Part shown: positions 1 through 8,917 of the stretch, piece after piece
Position numbering within the stretch: position 1 is the stretch's first letter
Layout of the letters: every line of letters begins with the position of its first letter
Assembly: GCA_025463305.1 (NCBI GenBank)
Contig: JAOBWK010000036.1
Span: 1-64,000, forward strand
Reading direction: 5' to 3'
Source of the DNA: Ilumatobacteraceae bacterium
Lineage (GTDB): Bacteria; Actinomycetota; Acidimicrobiia; Acidimicrobiales; Ilumatobacteraceae
Length of the DNA: 64,000 nt
Translations under genes and position numbers: made by a program
The notes under the pieces: model-generated
What the model saw: only the letters and a program-made list of their open reading frames with translations
Database searches by the model: none
Told to the model about the DNA's origin: nothing

Positions 1-2117
1 TCGCTGACAGGCAGCCGCTTCAGGTAACCCAGGCTCGAATAGCCGGTGCCGAAGTCGTCGACCGACAGCCGCACGCCGAGCGCACGCAGGCCGGTCATGA
101 CGGCGGCCGTGCTCACGGAGTCCTCCATCATCAGGCTCTCGGTGATCTCCAGCCAGAGGGCGTCGCCGGGGAGTCGGTAGCGGTCGAGTGCCTCGGCCAC
201 GGTGTCGACGATGTCGCTCTGACGCACCTGGCGTGGGGAGAGGTTCACCGACATCGTCAGCTGCTCGCCGCCGGGGATGGAGGCACGCCACCAGGCGAGC
301 TGCTTGCACGCATCGTCGAGCATGAACTTGCCGAGCGGGACGATGAGGCCGGACTCCTCGGCGATGGGGATGAACTCGGCGGGCGAGATCATCTGGCCGT
401 CGTCGGTCCAGCGGGCGAGCGCTTCGAAGCTGTGCACCCGGCCGCTCGGCAGGGCCACCAGCGGCTGGTAGTAGGCGGAGAAGTGGCCCTCGGTGAGCGC
501 GTGGCGCAGCCGGCGCTCGAGGCCCATCCGGCGAGCGACGCGCTCGCGCATCGAGGTGTCGAACATCGTGACGGTGTTGCGCCCGGCTTCCTTCGAGCGG
601 TACATCGCCGTGTCCGCCTCCTGGATCAGCGTCGACGCCGAGGTGGCGTTGGGCTGGCCGTGGGCGAGGGTGATGCCGATCGAGACCGAGATGAAGACCT
701 CGCCGGCGTCGAGGTAGAAGCCGTCGCCGAGGACCCGGCGGATGCGCTCGGCGAGGGCGAACGCCTGCGAGGCGTCGAGGCCGACGGCCACGAGGATGAA
801 CTCGTCGCCGGAGATGCGTCCGACCACGTCGTCGGGGCGGACGCAGCTGGTGATCCGCTGCGCCGCGAGGACGAGCAACTGATCGCCGACACCGTGACCC
901 ATCGAGTCGTTGACCAACTTGAACTGGTCGAGGTCGATGAACATCAGCGCGACCGGGTCGCCCGTGTCAGCGGAGGCCGCCATCATCTTGTCGGTGTGCT
1001 CGACGATGCGGACCCGGCTGGGCAGCCCGGTGAGCTCGTCGTGGGTGGCCTGGTGGGCGAGACGGGCCTCGGATGCGGCTTGCTGCTTCATCGCCGCGGC
1101 GAGCCGGGTGACGGCCGCGGTCGCGAGGACCAGGCACAGGCCGAGGGTGACGAGGCGTCCGGCGCTGAAGCCCTGGCGGGCGATCAGCACGATCGGGACG
1201 AGCAGGGCGCCGGCGACCGCGAACAGCCGGCCGCGTCCGAGCGACGAGCTCTTGCGGGTGGTCTTGCCGAGCGAGCGGATCGAGGGGTGCGTGACGGCCG
1301 TGCCGATGCAGGCAGGGACGAGGAGGTAGGGGATCTCCAGGATCGACTGCGACCACACGATGGTGCCGACCTCGCCGAGGGCGAAGACGACGTCGCCGAT
1401 CAGCAGCGACGTGGTGCCGGCGAGGAGGAGGTAGAACGCGGGGGAGCGATCGCCGCCGGCAAAGGCCAGGCGGGCTGCGATGACGAGCAGGCACATCGAG
1501 ATCGCCGGGTAGATGGCGACGGCGATGCGAGCCATCAGCCAGGTGCCCTTGATGTCGAGCGTGGGCTCGATCAGCAGCTCGTTGACGAGCAGCAAAGCGC
1601 CGACGCCCAGCATGATGCCGTCGAGCAGCGCCCCACGCTCGCCCGAGCCCCGGCGGGCACGCAGCAGCATGTAGAGCGCGGCGCCGAACATCAGGTAGCC
1701 GGGGATGGCCAGCAGGTCCGGGATCAGCGAGCGGTGAGTGCTGAAGTCACCGGTGGCATGGGTGGCCTGACGGGCCACCGCGGCAGCGGTCCACACCACG
1801 CCGGTGGCCATCATCACCCACCAGGGCCAGCGCAACGACGGAGCGTGGGCACGAAGACCCCAGGCGGCCACCAGGACACCGCCGATGGTGACGGCCGGAT
1901 AGGCGGCATCACCCAGCAGGCCGAAGCCGTGTGCGATGATGACGACGACGAAGACGACGAGGATGGTCCAGGTCGTGCGAGGCTTGATGTCGAACCGGGC
2001 TACCGGCTTGGCAGGAGGCGTCGGGGCAGCGGGCTCGAGCGCCGGGTGACGTCGTCGAAGGCGCGTTCCCTCGGGCTGCGTCGAGGGGGCAGGCGCCGCT
2101 GGCCAACGTTGGAGCAC
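1..2117 (-). CDS. Membrane-bound GGDEF-EAL c-di-GMP signalling protein (3' end outside window)
   Basis: The protein would make and/or degrade the second messenger cyclic di-GMP at the inner membrane. About 705 residues are visible, and the C-terminus is cut by the window edge. A proline/arginine-rich start is followed by a long hydrophobic region (roughly residues 50-340) with several membrane helices. The GGDEF domain comes next, with FIDLDQFK and the signature SGDEF near residue 435; the first glycine is Ser, a common active variant. The EAL domain follows, with FEALAR near 564, LEITES, and DDFGTGYSSLGYL at the edge, so the metal-binding residues look intact. The start is a GTG at 2117, the first possible start after an in-frame TAG at 2124-2126. 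Which activity dominates cannot be told from sequence. Confidence 0.88.
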   Translation of the reverse strand, partial: MLQRWPAAPAPSTQPEGTRLRRRHPALEPAAPTPPAKPVARFDIKPRTTWTILVVFVVVIIAHGFGLLGDAAYPAVTIGGVLVAAWGLRAHAPSLRWPWWVMMATGVVWTAAAVARQATHATGDFSTHRSLIPDLLAIPGYLMFGAALYMLLRARRGSGERGALLDGIMLGVGALLLVNELLIEPTLDIKGTWLMARIAVAIYPAISMCLLVIAARLAFAGGDRSPAFYLLLAGTTSLLIGDVVFALGEVGTIVWSQSILEIPYLLVPACIGTAVTHPSIRSLGKTTRKSSSLGRGRLFAVAGALLVPIVLIARQGFSAGRLVTLGLCLVLATAAVTRLAAAMKQQAASEARLAHQATHDELTGLPSRVRIVEHTDKMMAASADTGDPVALMFIDLDQFKLVNDSMGHGVGDQLLVLAAQRITSCVRPDDVVGRISGDEFILVAVGLDASQAFALAERIRRVLGDGFYLDAGEVFISVSIGITLAHGQPNATSASTLIQEADTAMYRSKEAGRNTVTMFDTSMRERVARRMGLERRLRHALTEGHFSAYYQPLVALPSGRVHSFEALARWTDDGQMISPAEFIPIAEESGLIVPLGKFMLDDACKQLAWWRASIPGGEQLTMSVNLSPRQVRQSDIVDTVAEALDRYRLPGDALWLEITESLMMEDSVSTAAVMTGLRALGVRLSVDDFGTGYSSLGYLKRLPVS

Positions 2118-2172
2118 CCACCTCTATCGACAAGGTTTCGACAAGACTTGAGCGAACGGCGTGCGTTCACGA

Positions 2173-2928
2173 TCACGCGCGCCTCGTCAGCCGCCTCCGG
2201 AGCATCCCGACGACCACTCCGAGGAGGAGCAGGCCGACCCAGAACAGCGGGTTGCCGAGGATCCGCAGGATCCATTCCGTGGGCTTCTTCAGCGAATGGA
2301 AGTGCCGTCCGACGACGGCCACGGTGGCGGCCAGCGCACCGATCGCCGCCACCAACGTGCCGCACAGCGTGGCACTCTGGACCACCGCCTTGGCATGCCG
2401 GCGGACGCCGACCTTGCCCGTCGCCATGATCTGGACGAGCGAGACGGCGGTGGTGCCGAGCCCGAAGACGAGCGCGCATCGGCCGATGGGTGTGAGGTGC
2501 GACCACTCACCGGGCGCGGTCTCGTTCTGGCCGCGCAGCCGCTGCCACGCGGCCTCCGCCGTGCGGTCGAAGATCGAGAACCCGGCGAGCGCGGTGAAGC
2601 CCGACGCGAGCTGCTGCAGCGTCGTGAAGCCGAACCCGATGGCTGCGGTGATCGGGATGGAGACGACCCCGTGGGTGTCCTTGATGATCTTCGCCAGCAG
2701 CCACGGCGTGACGGTCTCGTTGCCGGCGCCCCACTCGTAGAACAGCCAGCCGAGGACCGCGACGAGCGCGAGCCGACGGGCCCAGCTCGCCGCCCCGAAG
2801 TCGGCGAGGAACGCTCGTCGCAACCGCCTCCAGCTCTTCCCCGACCCGTTGCCCGCAGGCCGTGGATCGGCAACCTCGGGCATCACATCAGGCCCGCGGA
2901 GAGCCGTCGAGCCGAGCGCCGGGAGCAC
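2173..2928 (-). CDS. Uncharacterised integral membrane protein
   Basis: I do not recognise this family. The protein has 251 residues and about four to five hydrophobic segments (near residues 52-66, 90-115, 150-168, 185-208 and 228-244), separated by Arg/Lys-rich loops, and ends in an arginine-rich tail. It is transcribed in the same direction as the GGDEF-EAL gene, 55 bp upstream of it, so the two may be co-transcribed. The GTG start at 2928 lies 9 bases after a TAGATT box; an ATG at 2883 (MPEVADP) is an alternative. The frame has a coherent membrane-protein composition, unlike the long charged frame on the other strand. Confidence 0.7.
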   Translation of the reverse strand: MLPALGSTALRGPDVMPEVADPRPAGNGSGKSWRRLRRAFLADFGAASWARRLALVAVLGWLFYEWGAGNETVTPWLLAKIIKDTHGVVSIPITAAIGFGFTTLQQLASGFTALAGFSIFDRTAEAAWQRLRGQNETAPGEWSHLTPIGRCALVFGLGTTAVSLVQIMATGKVGVRRHAKAVVQSATLCGTLVAAIGALAATVAVVGRHFHSLKKPTEWILRILGNPLFWVGLLLLGVVVGMLRRRLTRRA

Positions 2929-2937
2929 ATGCGCCGC

Positions 2938-2943
2938 AATCTA
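2938..2943 (-). promoter_or_regulatory. Candidate -10 box TAGATT for the membrane protein at 2928
   Basis: TAGATT on the minus strand ends 9 bases before the GTG start. This fits the short-leader pattern seen through the window. No clear -35 box is visible. Confidence 0.4.
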
Positions 2944-3016
2944 GCGAACTGCGTTCGGAGAGTATGTGTTGATGGTCACACGGCGATGTGGCAATTCCCG
3001 CAACGATCGCCGACCG

Positions 3017-3022
3017 TATGAT
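3017..3022 (+). promoter_or_regulatory. Candidate -10 box TATGAT of ilvA (leaderless)
   Basis: TATGAT is separated from the GTG start at 3028 by only 5 bases (CGGGC), so transcription would begin at or within a base or two of the start codon. There is no Shine-Dalgarno sequence. Confidence 0.55.
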
Positions 3023-3027
3023 CGGGC

Positions 3028-4545
3028 GTGGCTCAGCCCCTCGATCTCTCGGCGTACCTGCAGCGGATCCTGACCGCGCGGGTCTACGACGTCGCCGAGG
3101 AGACGCCGCTCGACGACCTGCCGGCGCTGTCGCAACGGCTCGGTAACCGGGTGCTGCTGAAGCGCGAGGACACCCAGCCGGTGTTCAGCTTCAAGCTCCG
3201 CGGGGCGTACAACAAGATGGTCCACCTGACCGACGACGAGCGGGCGCGCGGCGTGATCTGCGCGTCGGCGGGCAACCATGCCCAGGGTGTTGCGCTCGCG
3301 GCGCGCCGCCTCGGATGCGATGCCACCGTCGTCATGCCGGTGACCACGCCGGCCGTGAAGGTGGACGCCGTTCGGGTGCTCGGGGCGACGATCGTGCTGC
3401 ACGGCGACAGCTACTCCGACGCCGCCCGGCGCGCCGCCGAGCTGCAGCGCGAGCGGGGCCTCACCTACGTGCACCCCTTCGACGATCCCGATGTGATCGC
3501 CGGGCAGGGCACGATCGCGATGGAGATCCTGCGCCAGCACCACGGTCCGCTCGACGCGGTGTTCGTGGCCGTCGGTGGGGGTGGGCTGGTGTCCGGTGTG
3601 GCCGCATACATCAAGGCGGTCCGCCCGGAGATCCGCGTGATCGGCGTGCAGGCAGCTGACTCCGACGCGATGGCGCAGTCGGTCGCGGCGGGTCGGCGCA
3701 TCGAGCTCGACGATGTCGGTCTGTTCAGCGACGGCACCGCGGTGAAGCTGGTGGGTGAGGAGACGTTCCGGCTCGCGAGGGAGCTGGTCGACGAGTTCGT
3801 GCTCGTCGACACCGACGCGATCTGCGCGGCGATCAAGGACGTGTACCAGGAGACCCGCACCGTGCTGGAGCCCGCGGGTGCGCTGGGCGTGGCGGGGATC
3901 AAGGCGTACGTCGGTGCGCGCGGCTCGACCGGCGAGACGTACGCCGCCATCGCCTGCGGTGCGAACATGAACTTCGACCGCCTCCGGTTCGTGGCCGAGC
4001 GGGCCGAGGAACGTGAGGCGCTGTTCGCGGTCACCATCCCCGAGGAGCGGGGCAGCTTCCGTCGCTTCGCCGACATCATCGGGCCTCGCTCGGTCACGGA
4101 GTTCAACTACCGGATCTCGGCCACCGACGCGGCCCACGTGTTCGTCGGCATCTCCACCGACGCCGCCAGCGAGCCGGCCGCGATCGTGCGCGCCTTCGAG
4201 GACGCCGGCTTCCCGACCATCGACCTCACCCACGACGATCTCGCCAAGGAGCACGTGCGCCACATGGTCGGCGGGCGCACCACCCTCGCCGAGGACGAGC
4301 GGCTGTACCGCTTCCTGTTCCCCGAGCGCCCGGGCGCGCTCGGCCGGTTCCTGGCCGCGATGCACCCGGACTGGAACATCAGCCTGTTCCACTACCGCAA
4401 CCAGGGTGCGGACTACGGGCGGGTGCTGGTGGGCATCCAGGTGCCGGCCGACGACAGCGAGGCGTTCGCCGAGTTCCTCGAATCCGTCGCGTACCCCTAC
4501 GACGACGAGACGTCGAACCCGGTCTACCGGTTGTTCCTGCGCTGA
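3028..4545 (+). CDS. ilvA: Threonine ammonia-lyase, biosynthetic type
   Basis: This PLP enzyme deaminates L-threonine to 2-oxobutanoate, the first step of isoleucine synthesis, in the cytosol. The 505 residues match the long biosynthetic form (E. coli IlvA has 514). The catalytic domain carries the PLP lysine in FSFKLRGAYNKM (K56), the substrate loop SAGNHAQG, and the glycine-rich phosphate loop GGGGLVSG. From about residue 325 onward, two ACT-like regulatory modules follow (EERGSFRRF and PERPGALGRF), so feedback control by isoleucine is likely. The gene starts at a GTG behind a leaderless-type promoter. Its last 22 bp overlap the end of the convergent oxidoreductase gene. Confidence 0.95.
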   Translation: MAQPLDLSAYLQRILTARVYDVAEETPLDDLPALSQRLGNRVLLKREDTQPVFSFKLRGAYNKMVHLTDDERARGVICASAGNHAQGVALAARRLGCDATVVMPVTTPAVKVDAVRVLGATIVLHGDSYSDAARRAAELQRERGLTYVHPFDDPDVIAGQGTIAMEILRQHHGPLDAVFVAVGGGGLVSGVAAYIKAVRPEIRVIGVQAADSDAMAQSVAAGRRIELDDVGLFSDGTAVKLVGEETFRLARELVDEFVLVDTDAICAAIKDVYQETRTVLEPAGALGVAGIKAYVGARGSTGETYAAIACGANMNFDRLRFVAERAEEREALFAVTIPEERGSFRRFADIIGPRSVTEFNYRISATDAAHVFVGISTDAASEPAAIVRAFEDAGFPTIDLTHDDLAKEHVRHMVGGRTTLAEDERLYRFLFPERPGALGRFLAAMHPDWNISLFHYRNQGADYGRVLVGIQVPADDSEAFAEFLESVAYPYDDETSNPVYRLFLR

Positions 4546-5492
4546 AGCGCAGCGCGCACCTTGGGCACGAACACCTCGCGGTGCAGCGCGATCTGTTCAT
4601 CGATGGTCTCGGCCGACAGCCCGCGTAGGTGGACGCGCACGTTCACGGTGTCGCAGTTGCTCTCCTCGAGCGTGGCGATGAGGCGATCGGCGGCCTCGTC
4701 GGCGTCGGCCCCGCTGATCAGCTGATCGGCCTGCCCCCATCCCTGGATGGCCTTCTCGCTGGCCGCCGCGTGGTAGCGCGCCATTTGCGCGGCCATTGCA
4801 TCCTCCGGCGGATCGCCGATCCAGACCCGACGGATCAGGATCTTCGGCGCGGTGCCACCGGCGGCGTCATAGATGTCGGACAGGCGCTTCGACGCTTCGT
4901 TGCGCTGCAGCGAGTCGTACAGCACGCCGATGCCGAGTGCGGCCGCGCGACGCACCGCCGGTGCGCTCTGCGCGGCGACGACCATGGGCACCGGGTCGGC
5001 GATGCAGCGCTGAAGGGCCCGATCGCGTCCGACCGGGGTCTCGTCCTGACCCCGCAGCGCGCCGACGATCTTCGGCAGCGAGGCCTTGAACCGCTCGATG
5101 ATCTCGGCGAACGGCACCTCGGCGAGATCGAAGTCGACCTGCAGCGCGCCGGCCGCGAACCCGGCGCCGACGCGGCCCGGGTACGTGGCGGCGACCCACG
5201 CGATCTGCTCGGCGAGCAGGCCGTACGGCTGCATCGGCAGCAGCAGCGGGCATGCCGCGGCCCACCCGCTCGGCATCGCCGAGAGCAGCGTCTGGGCGAG
5301 TTGGATGGGGTGCGGGAAGTAGCCGGGGAAGTCGGCGTGGTGCTCGCTCACCATCACGCCGTCGTAGCCGGAGGCGATCGCGAGCGCGGCCTGGCGGCGG
5401 ATGGCGTTGATCTGGGACACGGCGTCGACATCGTGCGGATACAGCCGCAGCGAGACCGATCCGATGGCGAGTGGCTCAGGGGATGCGGGCAC
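4524..5492 (-). CDS. Luciferase-like (LLM class) flavin/F420-dependent oxidoreductase
   Basis: The protein is predicted to be a TIM-barrel monooxygenase or reductase of the bacterial luciferase superfamily, using FMN or F420 on an unknown substrate. It has 322 residues from the chosen GTG (VPASPEPLAIGS). Visible family features are a strand-plus-helix start with DGVMVSEHH, the barrel segment GRVGAGFAAGALQVDF, and the late ADEAADRLIATLE helix. A longer frame reaches 5555, but the extra 21 residues are arginine-rich and would run through the divergent promoter. The GTG at 5492 lies exactly 6 bases after TACACT. It is divergent from the aldehyde dehydrogenase with only 26 bp between starts, which suggests shared control. 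Confidence 0.85.
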   Translation of the reverse strand: MPASPEPLAIGSVSLRLYPHDVDAVSQINAIRRQAALAIASGYDGVMVSEHHADFPGYFPHPIQLAQTLLSAMPSGWAAACPLLLPMQPYGLLAEQIAWVAATYPGRVGAGFAAGALQVDFDLAEVPFAEIIERFKASLPKIVGALRGQDETPVGRDRALQRCIADPVPMVVAAQSAPAVRRAAALGIGVLYDSLQRNEASKRLSDIYDAAGGTAPKILIRRVWIGDPPEDAMAAQMARYHAAASEKAIQGWGQADQLISGADADEAADRLIATLEESNCDTVNVRVHLRGLSAETIDEQIALHREVFVPKVRAALQRRNNR

Positions 5493-5498
5493 GGGTCG

Positions 5499-5504
5499 AG
5501 TGTA
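5499..5504 (-). promoter_or_regulatory. Candidate -10 box TACACT of the LLM oxidoreductase
   Basis: TACACT on the minus strand ends 6 bases before the GTG at 5492, predicting a leaderless mRNA. It overlaps by two bases the -10 box of the divergent gene. Confidence 0.5.
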
Positions 5505-5508
5505 GATT
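5503..5508 (+). promoter_or_regulatory. Candidate -10 box TAGATT of the aldehyde dehydrogenase
   Basis: TAGATT ends 10 bases before the ATG at 5519. It shares bases 5503-5504 with the opposing -10 box, so the two polymerases could not occupy both promoters together. Confidence 0.45.
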
Positions 5509-5518
5509 CGGCACCGCC

Positions 5519-6913
5519 ATGGCCTCCGAACCGACCCACGCCACCTCGACCTCACCGCACGATCCCACGGACGTGATCGTCGAGCACGCGTCGGCGTCGG
5601 CCGCCGATGTGGCCGCCGCGGCGGCGACCGCCCGCGAGGCGCAGCGGGTGTGGTGGTCGCAGGGTGCGGCCAAGCGCGCCGTGGCGCTCGACGGTGCGGC
5701 AGCAGCGCTCGAGCGCATCGCCGACCGCGCCGTCGAGCTCGTGATCCGGGAGGTCGGCAAGCCGCGGCTGGAGGCGGCCGGCGAGGTCGCCCGCACGTCG
5801 GCGATCCTGCGCTACTACGCGCAGGCGTCGTTCTCCGCCGACGGCGCCACCTATCCGCCGTCGCTCGGGGGCATGCTCGTCGCCCGCCGCCGCCCGCACG
5901 GTGTCGCCGGGTTGATCACGCCCTGGAACTTCCCACTGGCGATCCCGATCTGGAAGGCCGCGCCAGCGTTGGCGGCCGGCAACGCCGTGCTGATCAAGCC
6001 GTCGCCCGACGCGATGGCGGGCGCTGATCTGCTGGCCGAGTTGCTCGCGGAGTTCCTGCCCGCCGGGCTTTTCACCGCGGTGCACGGCGGGGCCGAGACC
6101 GGCGCAGCCGTCGTCGCCGAGAGCGATGTCGTTTCGTTCACCGGTTCGTCAGCCGTGGGTCGGGCAGTCGTGGTCGACGCCGCCGCGCACGGCGTGCCGG
6201 TACAGGCCGAGATGGGTGGGCAGAACGCGGCGATCGTGCTGCCCGACGCGGATGCCGCACGAGTGGCGGCGATGGTCGCGGGCGCGGCGATGGGCTACGC
6301 CGGCCAGAAGTGCACGGCCACCCGGCGGATCATCGTCGTCGGCGACGGCACCGATGTCGTCGATGCGCTGGCCGAGGCCGTCCAGGCGATGGCGCCCCGC
6401 GATCCGTCGGAGCCGGGCCATGCGGTCGGCCCGGTGATCAACGCCGCCAGCCGTGACCGCGTGCTCGCCGCCATCTGGGCGGGAGTCGCAGCGGGTGGCC
6501 GGGTGCTGGCCGGCGGCCCCGATGCGGCTGTGATGCCGTCGGACGGTTGGTACGTCCATCCCACGCTGCTCGACGGTGTGCCGACGGGTCACCCGCTGTC
6601 GTGCGAGGAGACGTTCGGCCCGCTCGCCGTCATCCAGCGCGTCGCCACGGTGGCCGAGGCCGTCGAGCTCGCCAACTCGGTGCGCTACGGCCTGGTCAGC
6701 TCCGTGCACGGACGCGACCTCGACTCGCTCCTCGCCTGTGCCGACGCGCTGCACACGGGACTGGTCAAGGTCAACGCGCCGACGACGGGTGTCGACTTCT
6801 ACGCGCCGTTCGGCGGCGACAAGGACTCGTCGTACGGCCAGCGCGAGCAGGGCACCGCTGGCATCGACTTCTACTCGACCACGCGCACGATCGCCATCGT
6901 CCCCCACGGCTGA
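5519..6913 (+). CDS. NAD(P)-dependent aldehyde dehydrogenase family protein
   Basis: The enzyme oxidises an aldehyde to the carboxylate with NAD(P)+; the substrate is unknown. It has 464 residues, slightly short for the family (about 480-500). Family marks in order are TPWNFPLAIPIWKAAPALA (cofactor-binding loop), KPSP, SFTGSSAVGR (Rossmann loop), the general base in AEMGGQNA, and the nucleophile in GQKCTA (Cys about 265). CEETFGPLAVIQ follows near the C-terminus. The ATG at 5519 is preferred over an in-frame upstream ATG at 5471, which lies inside the divergent gene and before the promoter. The 3' end is 19 bp from the convergent PPOX gene. Confidence 0.92.
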   Translation: MASEPTHATSTSPHDPTDVIVEHASASAADVAAAAATAREAQRVWWSQGAAKRAVALDGAAAALERIADRAVELVIREVGKPRLEAAGEVARTSAILRYYAQASFSADGATYPPSLGGMLVARRRPHGVAGLITPWNFPLAIPIWKAAPALAAGNAVLIKPSPDAMAGADLLAELLAEFLPAGLFTAVHGGAETGAAVVAESDVVSFTGSSAVGRAVVVDAAAHGVPVQAEMGGQNAAIVLPDADAARVAAMVAGAAMGYAGQKCTATRRIIVVGDGTDVVDALAEAVQAMAPRDPSEPGHAVGPVINAASRDRVLAAIWAGVAAGGRVLAGGPDAAVMPSDGWYVHPTLLDGVPTGHPLSCEETFGPLAVIQRVATVAEAVELANSVRYGLVSSVHGRDLDSLLACADALHTGLVKVNAPTTGVDFYAPFGGDKDSSYGQREQGTAGIDFYSTTRTIAIVPHG

Positions 6914-6932
6914 CCGGCGCCGGTCTGCGCGG

Positions 6933-7331
6933 TCATGGCTCGAGGGTGATGACGATGCCGACACTCGTGTCCTTGCGGCCCAGGCGCTTGGTGATCGCGG
7001 TCGTGGCGCCCATGATGCGCGCGACGAGCCCGTACTTGGTGTTGATCGCCTGACGGACCGTCGAGTACTCGCTGCCCTCGACGATGACGGCGGTGCCACG
7101 CACGATCGGCGCGCCGGGCTTGACCGTGCCGCGCATCGAGCACGCCTGCAGCGTGATCGCGCTGTTGTTGCGGATCCGCTTGACCTTGCCCGAGTCACCG
7201 TCGGTGACGAAGCCGGCCCGACCATCAGCGAGCGGAGCGATCCAGACCGGGCTCGGCACCGAGTCCCCTGAACGACGGAGGGTGCTGATCACGACGTACT
7301 TCTCGGCGGCGATGCCGGTGCTCGGTTCCAT
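6933..7331 (-). CDS. PPOX-class F420/FMN-dependent oxidoreductase
   Basis: This is a split-beta-barrel flavin or deazaflavin oxidoreductase of the pyridoxamine-phosphate-oxidase-like family, 132 residues, of the type often annotated as F420-dependent in actinobacteria. The core pattern is visible: a start with KYVVISTLRRSGD, then SPVWIAPLADGRAGFVTD, KRIRNNSAITLQAC (flavin-phosphate region) and RGTAVIVEG. The true start is the ATG at 7331, placed 6 bases after TACGCT. The frame remains open to 7505, but the extra residues are Thr/Ser/Arg-rich and not family-like. The substrate is unknown. Confidence 0.85.
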   Translation of the reverse strand: MEPSTGIAAEKYVVISTLRRSGDSVPSPVWIAPLADGRAGFVTDGDSGKVKRIRNNSAITLQACSMRGTVKPGAPIVRGTAVIVEGSEYSTVRQAINTKYGLVARIMGATTAITKRLGRKDTSVGIVITLEP

Positions 7332-7337
7332 CCACCG

Positions 7338-7343
7338 AGCGTA
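7338..7343 (-). promoter_or_regulatory. Candidate -10 box TACGCT of the PPOX gene (leaderless)
   Basis: TACGCT is followed by exactly 6 bases and then the ATG at 7331. There is no Shine-Dalgarno sequence in between. Confidence 0.5.
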
Positions 7344-7482
7344 GGTCTTCTTCAAGATCTCTTGACGTTTGGTAGAGCGGCTCGCCGTTGTTCCGAAATG
7401 GATCGTGACAGAGGTTTTCGCAATGGGCTCGCGAGCGGTGGCAGACGTCGCAGGGCCCCACGTCCAGGAAGTGGAGGTCCAC

Positions 7483-8916
7483 GTGTCGGGTGCACGCAGG
7501 AGCATTCGGGGCCCGCGCCTCGGCTCTCGGCGTCCGCGACGCGACAGTGGGTTCTCCTACGTCGAGGTCCTCGTGTCGGTGCTGCTCCTCGGTACGGCGG
7601 GCGTCGCGGTGCTCGGCGCGGCCGCCCAGACGGGCCGTGGAGCGACGGTGCTGCGCACCCAGTCCGACGTGCAGACCGCGCTCGCGGCCACCTCCGATGC
7701 ACTGAACGGCATCACGCCGGTGGCGTGCGCGACGGCGGCGAGCAGCTACCAGACCGCCGCCCGTACCCGCTTCGACACGCTCGGCCTGCAGCGCGGCTGG
7801 ACGAACGCCGCAGTCACCGTCACCAACGTGCAGTCCTTCAACCCGACGTCGCACGCCTTCGACTCCGGCTGCACGTCGGCCGGGGCGACCCAGAAGGTCA
7901 CCATCACGATCACCGCGCCCGACGGCTCCACGAAGAGCATCGACGTGCTGACCGGCTCGGCCACCGCGACCACACCGATCGGCAACCCGCTCGCGTTCGC
8001 CAACAGCCAGTTCTCGGTGATCGCCCAGGGCGACGTCACCATCGCCGGCACCCAGGTGTACGGCGCGCTCGCCGTCGGCGGGAACCTCACGTTCAACGGC
8101 CAGGGCCCGATCGCGGCCAACTCCACGGGCACCTTCGGGGCGGTGCTCGGCGCCAACAACAACATCGGGCTGATCGTCGACGGCTCGGTCAACTTCACCG
8201 CCAGCAGCAACGTGCTCTACGTGAACTCCGGTGCCGCGGCTGTCATCGGCGACATGACGAACGGCAAGTACATCGCCCCCGGCGGCACGAACTGCTTCGT
8301 CGCTTCCACGACGGCCACGCAGTGCGCGCCGAAGGAGATCGCGATGCAGAACGGCGGCAACGTCGTGACCGGTCATCCGTTCGACTTCGCCGCGGCGTTC
8401 GATGCGTACAAGAAGACGTCGACAGCGCTCGGTCAACTGCCCGGGACCTGCGTGAACGCGGCATCGGCCGTGCTGCGCGACCAGAACAACGCCGGGCCGT
8501 GGCCGGGCAGCGGCAACTTCACGCTCATCCTCACGTCCGGCAAGGCGAACACGCTGAACCTCACCGCCGCGCAGGTCAACTCGATGGCCGGCTCCTCGGC
8601 GGTCGGCAGCAGCAGCTCCGCCTCGAACAGCACACCGCTCATCATCAACGTCCTCGACGCCGGCTCGGTGTCGTTCAACGTGCCCAACTTCCCCCAGAAC
8701 TACCCCCGCTCGGTGATCTGGAACTTCCCCAACGCCACTGCGGTCACGTTCAACGGCGCACTGTGGGGATCGCTCTACGCGCCGCTCGCCGCCGTCACCC
8801 TCACCTCCGACGTGCGTGGCGTCGTCATCGGCGGCTCGGTGATCGGCAACGGGGGAGTGGCCGACTGGTCGAACCGGCCCGACATCGCCGACATCATCTG
8901 CGACCGGGCGGCATGA
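7483..8916 (+). CDS. Prepilin-like protein with choice-of-anchor-A-like surface domain (first of pair)
   Basis: This is a predicted exported surface protein of 477 residues. A short basic leader ends in RRDSG, followed by FSYVEVLVSVLLLGTAGVAV: the type III (prepilin peptidase) cleavage motif G|F with Glu at mature +5 and one hydrophobic helix. A pilin-sized segment with paired cysteines follows. From about residue 165 to the end comes a beta-rich domain that matches my recollection of the choice-of-anchor A family: an early IAGTQVYGALAVGGNLTF and a late VIWNFPNATAVTFNGALWG, then LYAPLAAV and VVIGGSVIGNGG. The GTG at 7483 has a perfect GGAGG 5 bases upstream (7473-7477); an ATG at 7423 with GAGG is an alternative. 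It is the first gene of a three-gene run. Confidence 0.8.
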   Translation: MSGARRSIRGPRLGSRRPRRDSGFSYVEVLVSVLLLGTAGVAVLGAAAQTGRGATVLRTQSDVQTALAATSDALNGITPVACATAASSYQTAARTRFDTLGLQRGWTNAAVTVTNVQSFNPTSHAFDSGCTSAGATQKVTITITAPDGSTKSIDVLTGSATATTPIGNPLAFANSQFSVIAQGDVTIAGTQVYGALAVGGNLTFNGQGPIAANSTGTFGAVLGANNNIGLIVDGSVNFTASSNVLYVNSGAAAVIGDMTNGKYIAPGGTNCFVASTTATQCAPKEIAMQNGGNVVTGHPFDFAAAFDAYKKTSTALGQLPGTCVNAASAVLRDQNNAGPWPGSGNFTLILTSGKANTLNLTAAQVNSMAGSSAVGSSSSASNSTPLIINVLDAGSVSFNVPNFPQNYPRSVIWNFPNATAVTFNGALWGSLYAPLAAVTLTSDVRGVVIGGSVIGNGGVADWSNRPDIADIICDRAA

Positions 8917-8917
8917 C

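Noticed and set aside
432..2429. A 665-codon open frame on the + strand
   Set aside because: It is rich in Arg, Asp, Gly and His with no domain, the usual mirror image of a high-GC gene. The opposite strand encodes clear GGDEF and EAL motifs and a membrane protein.
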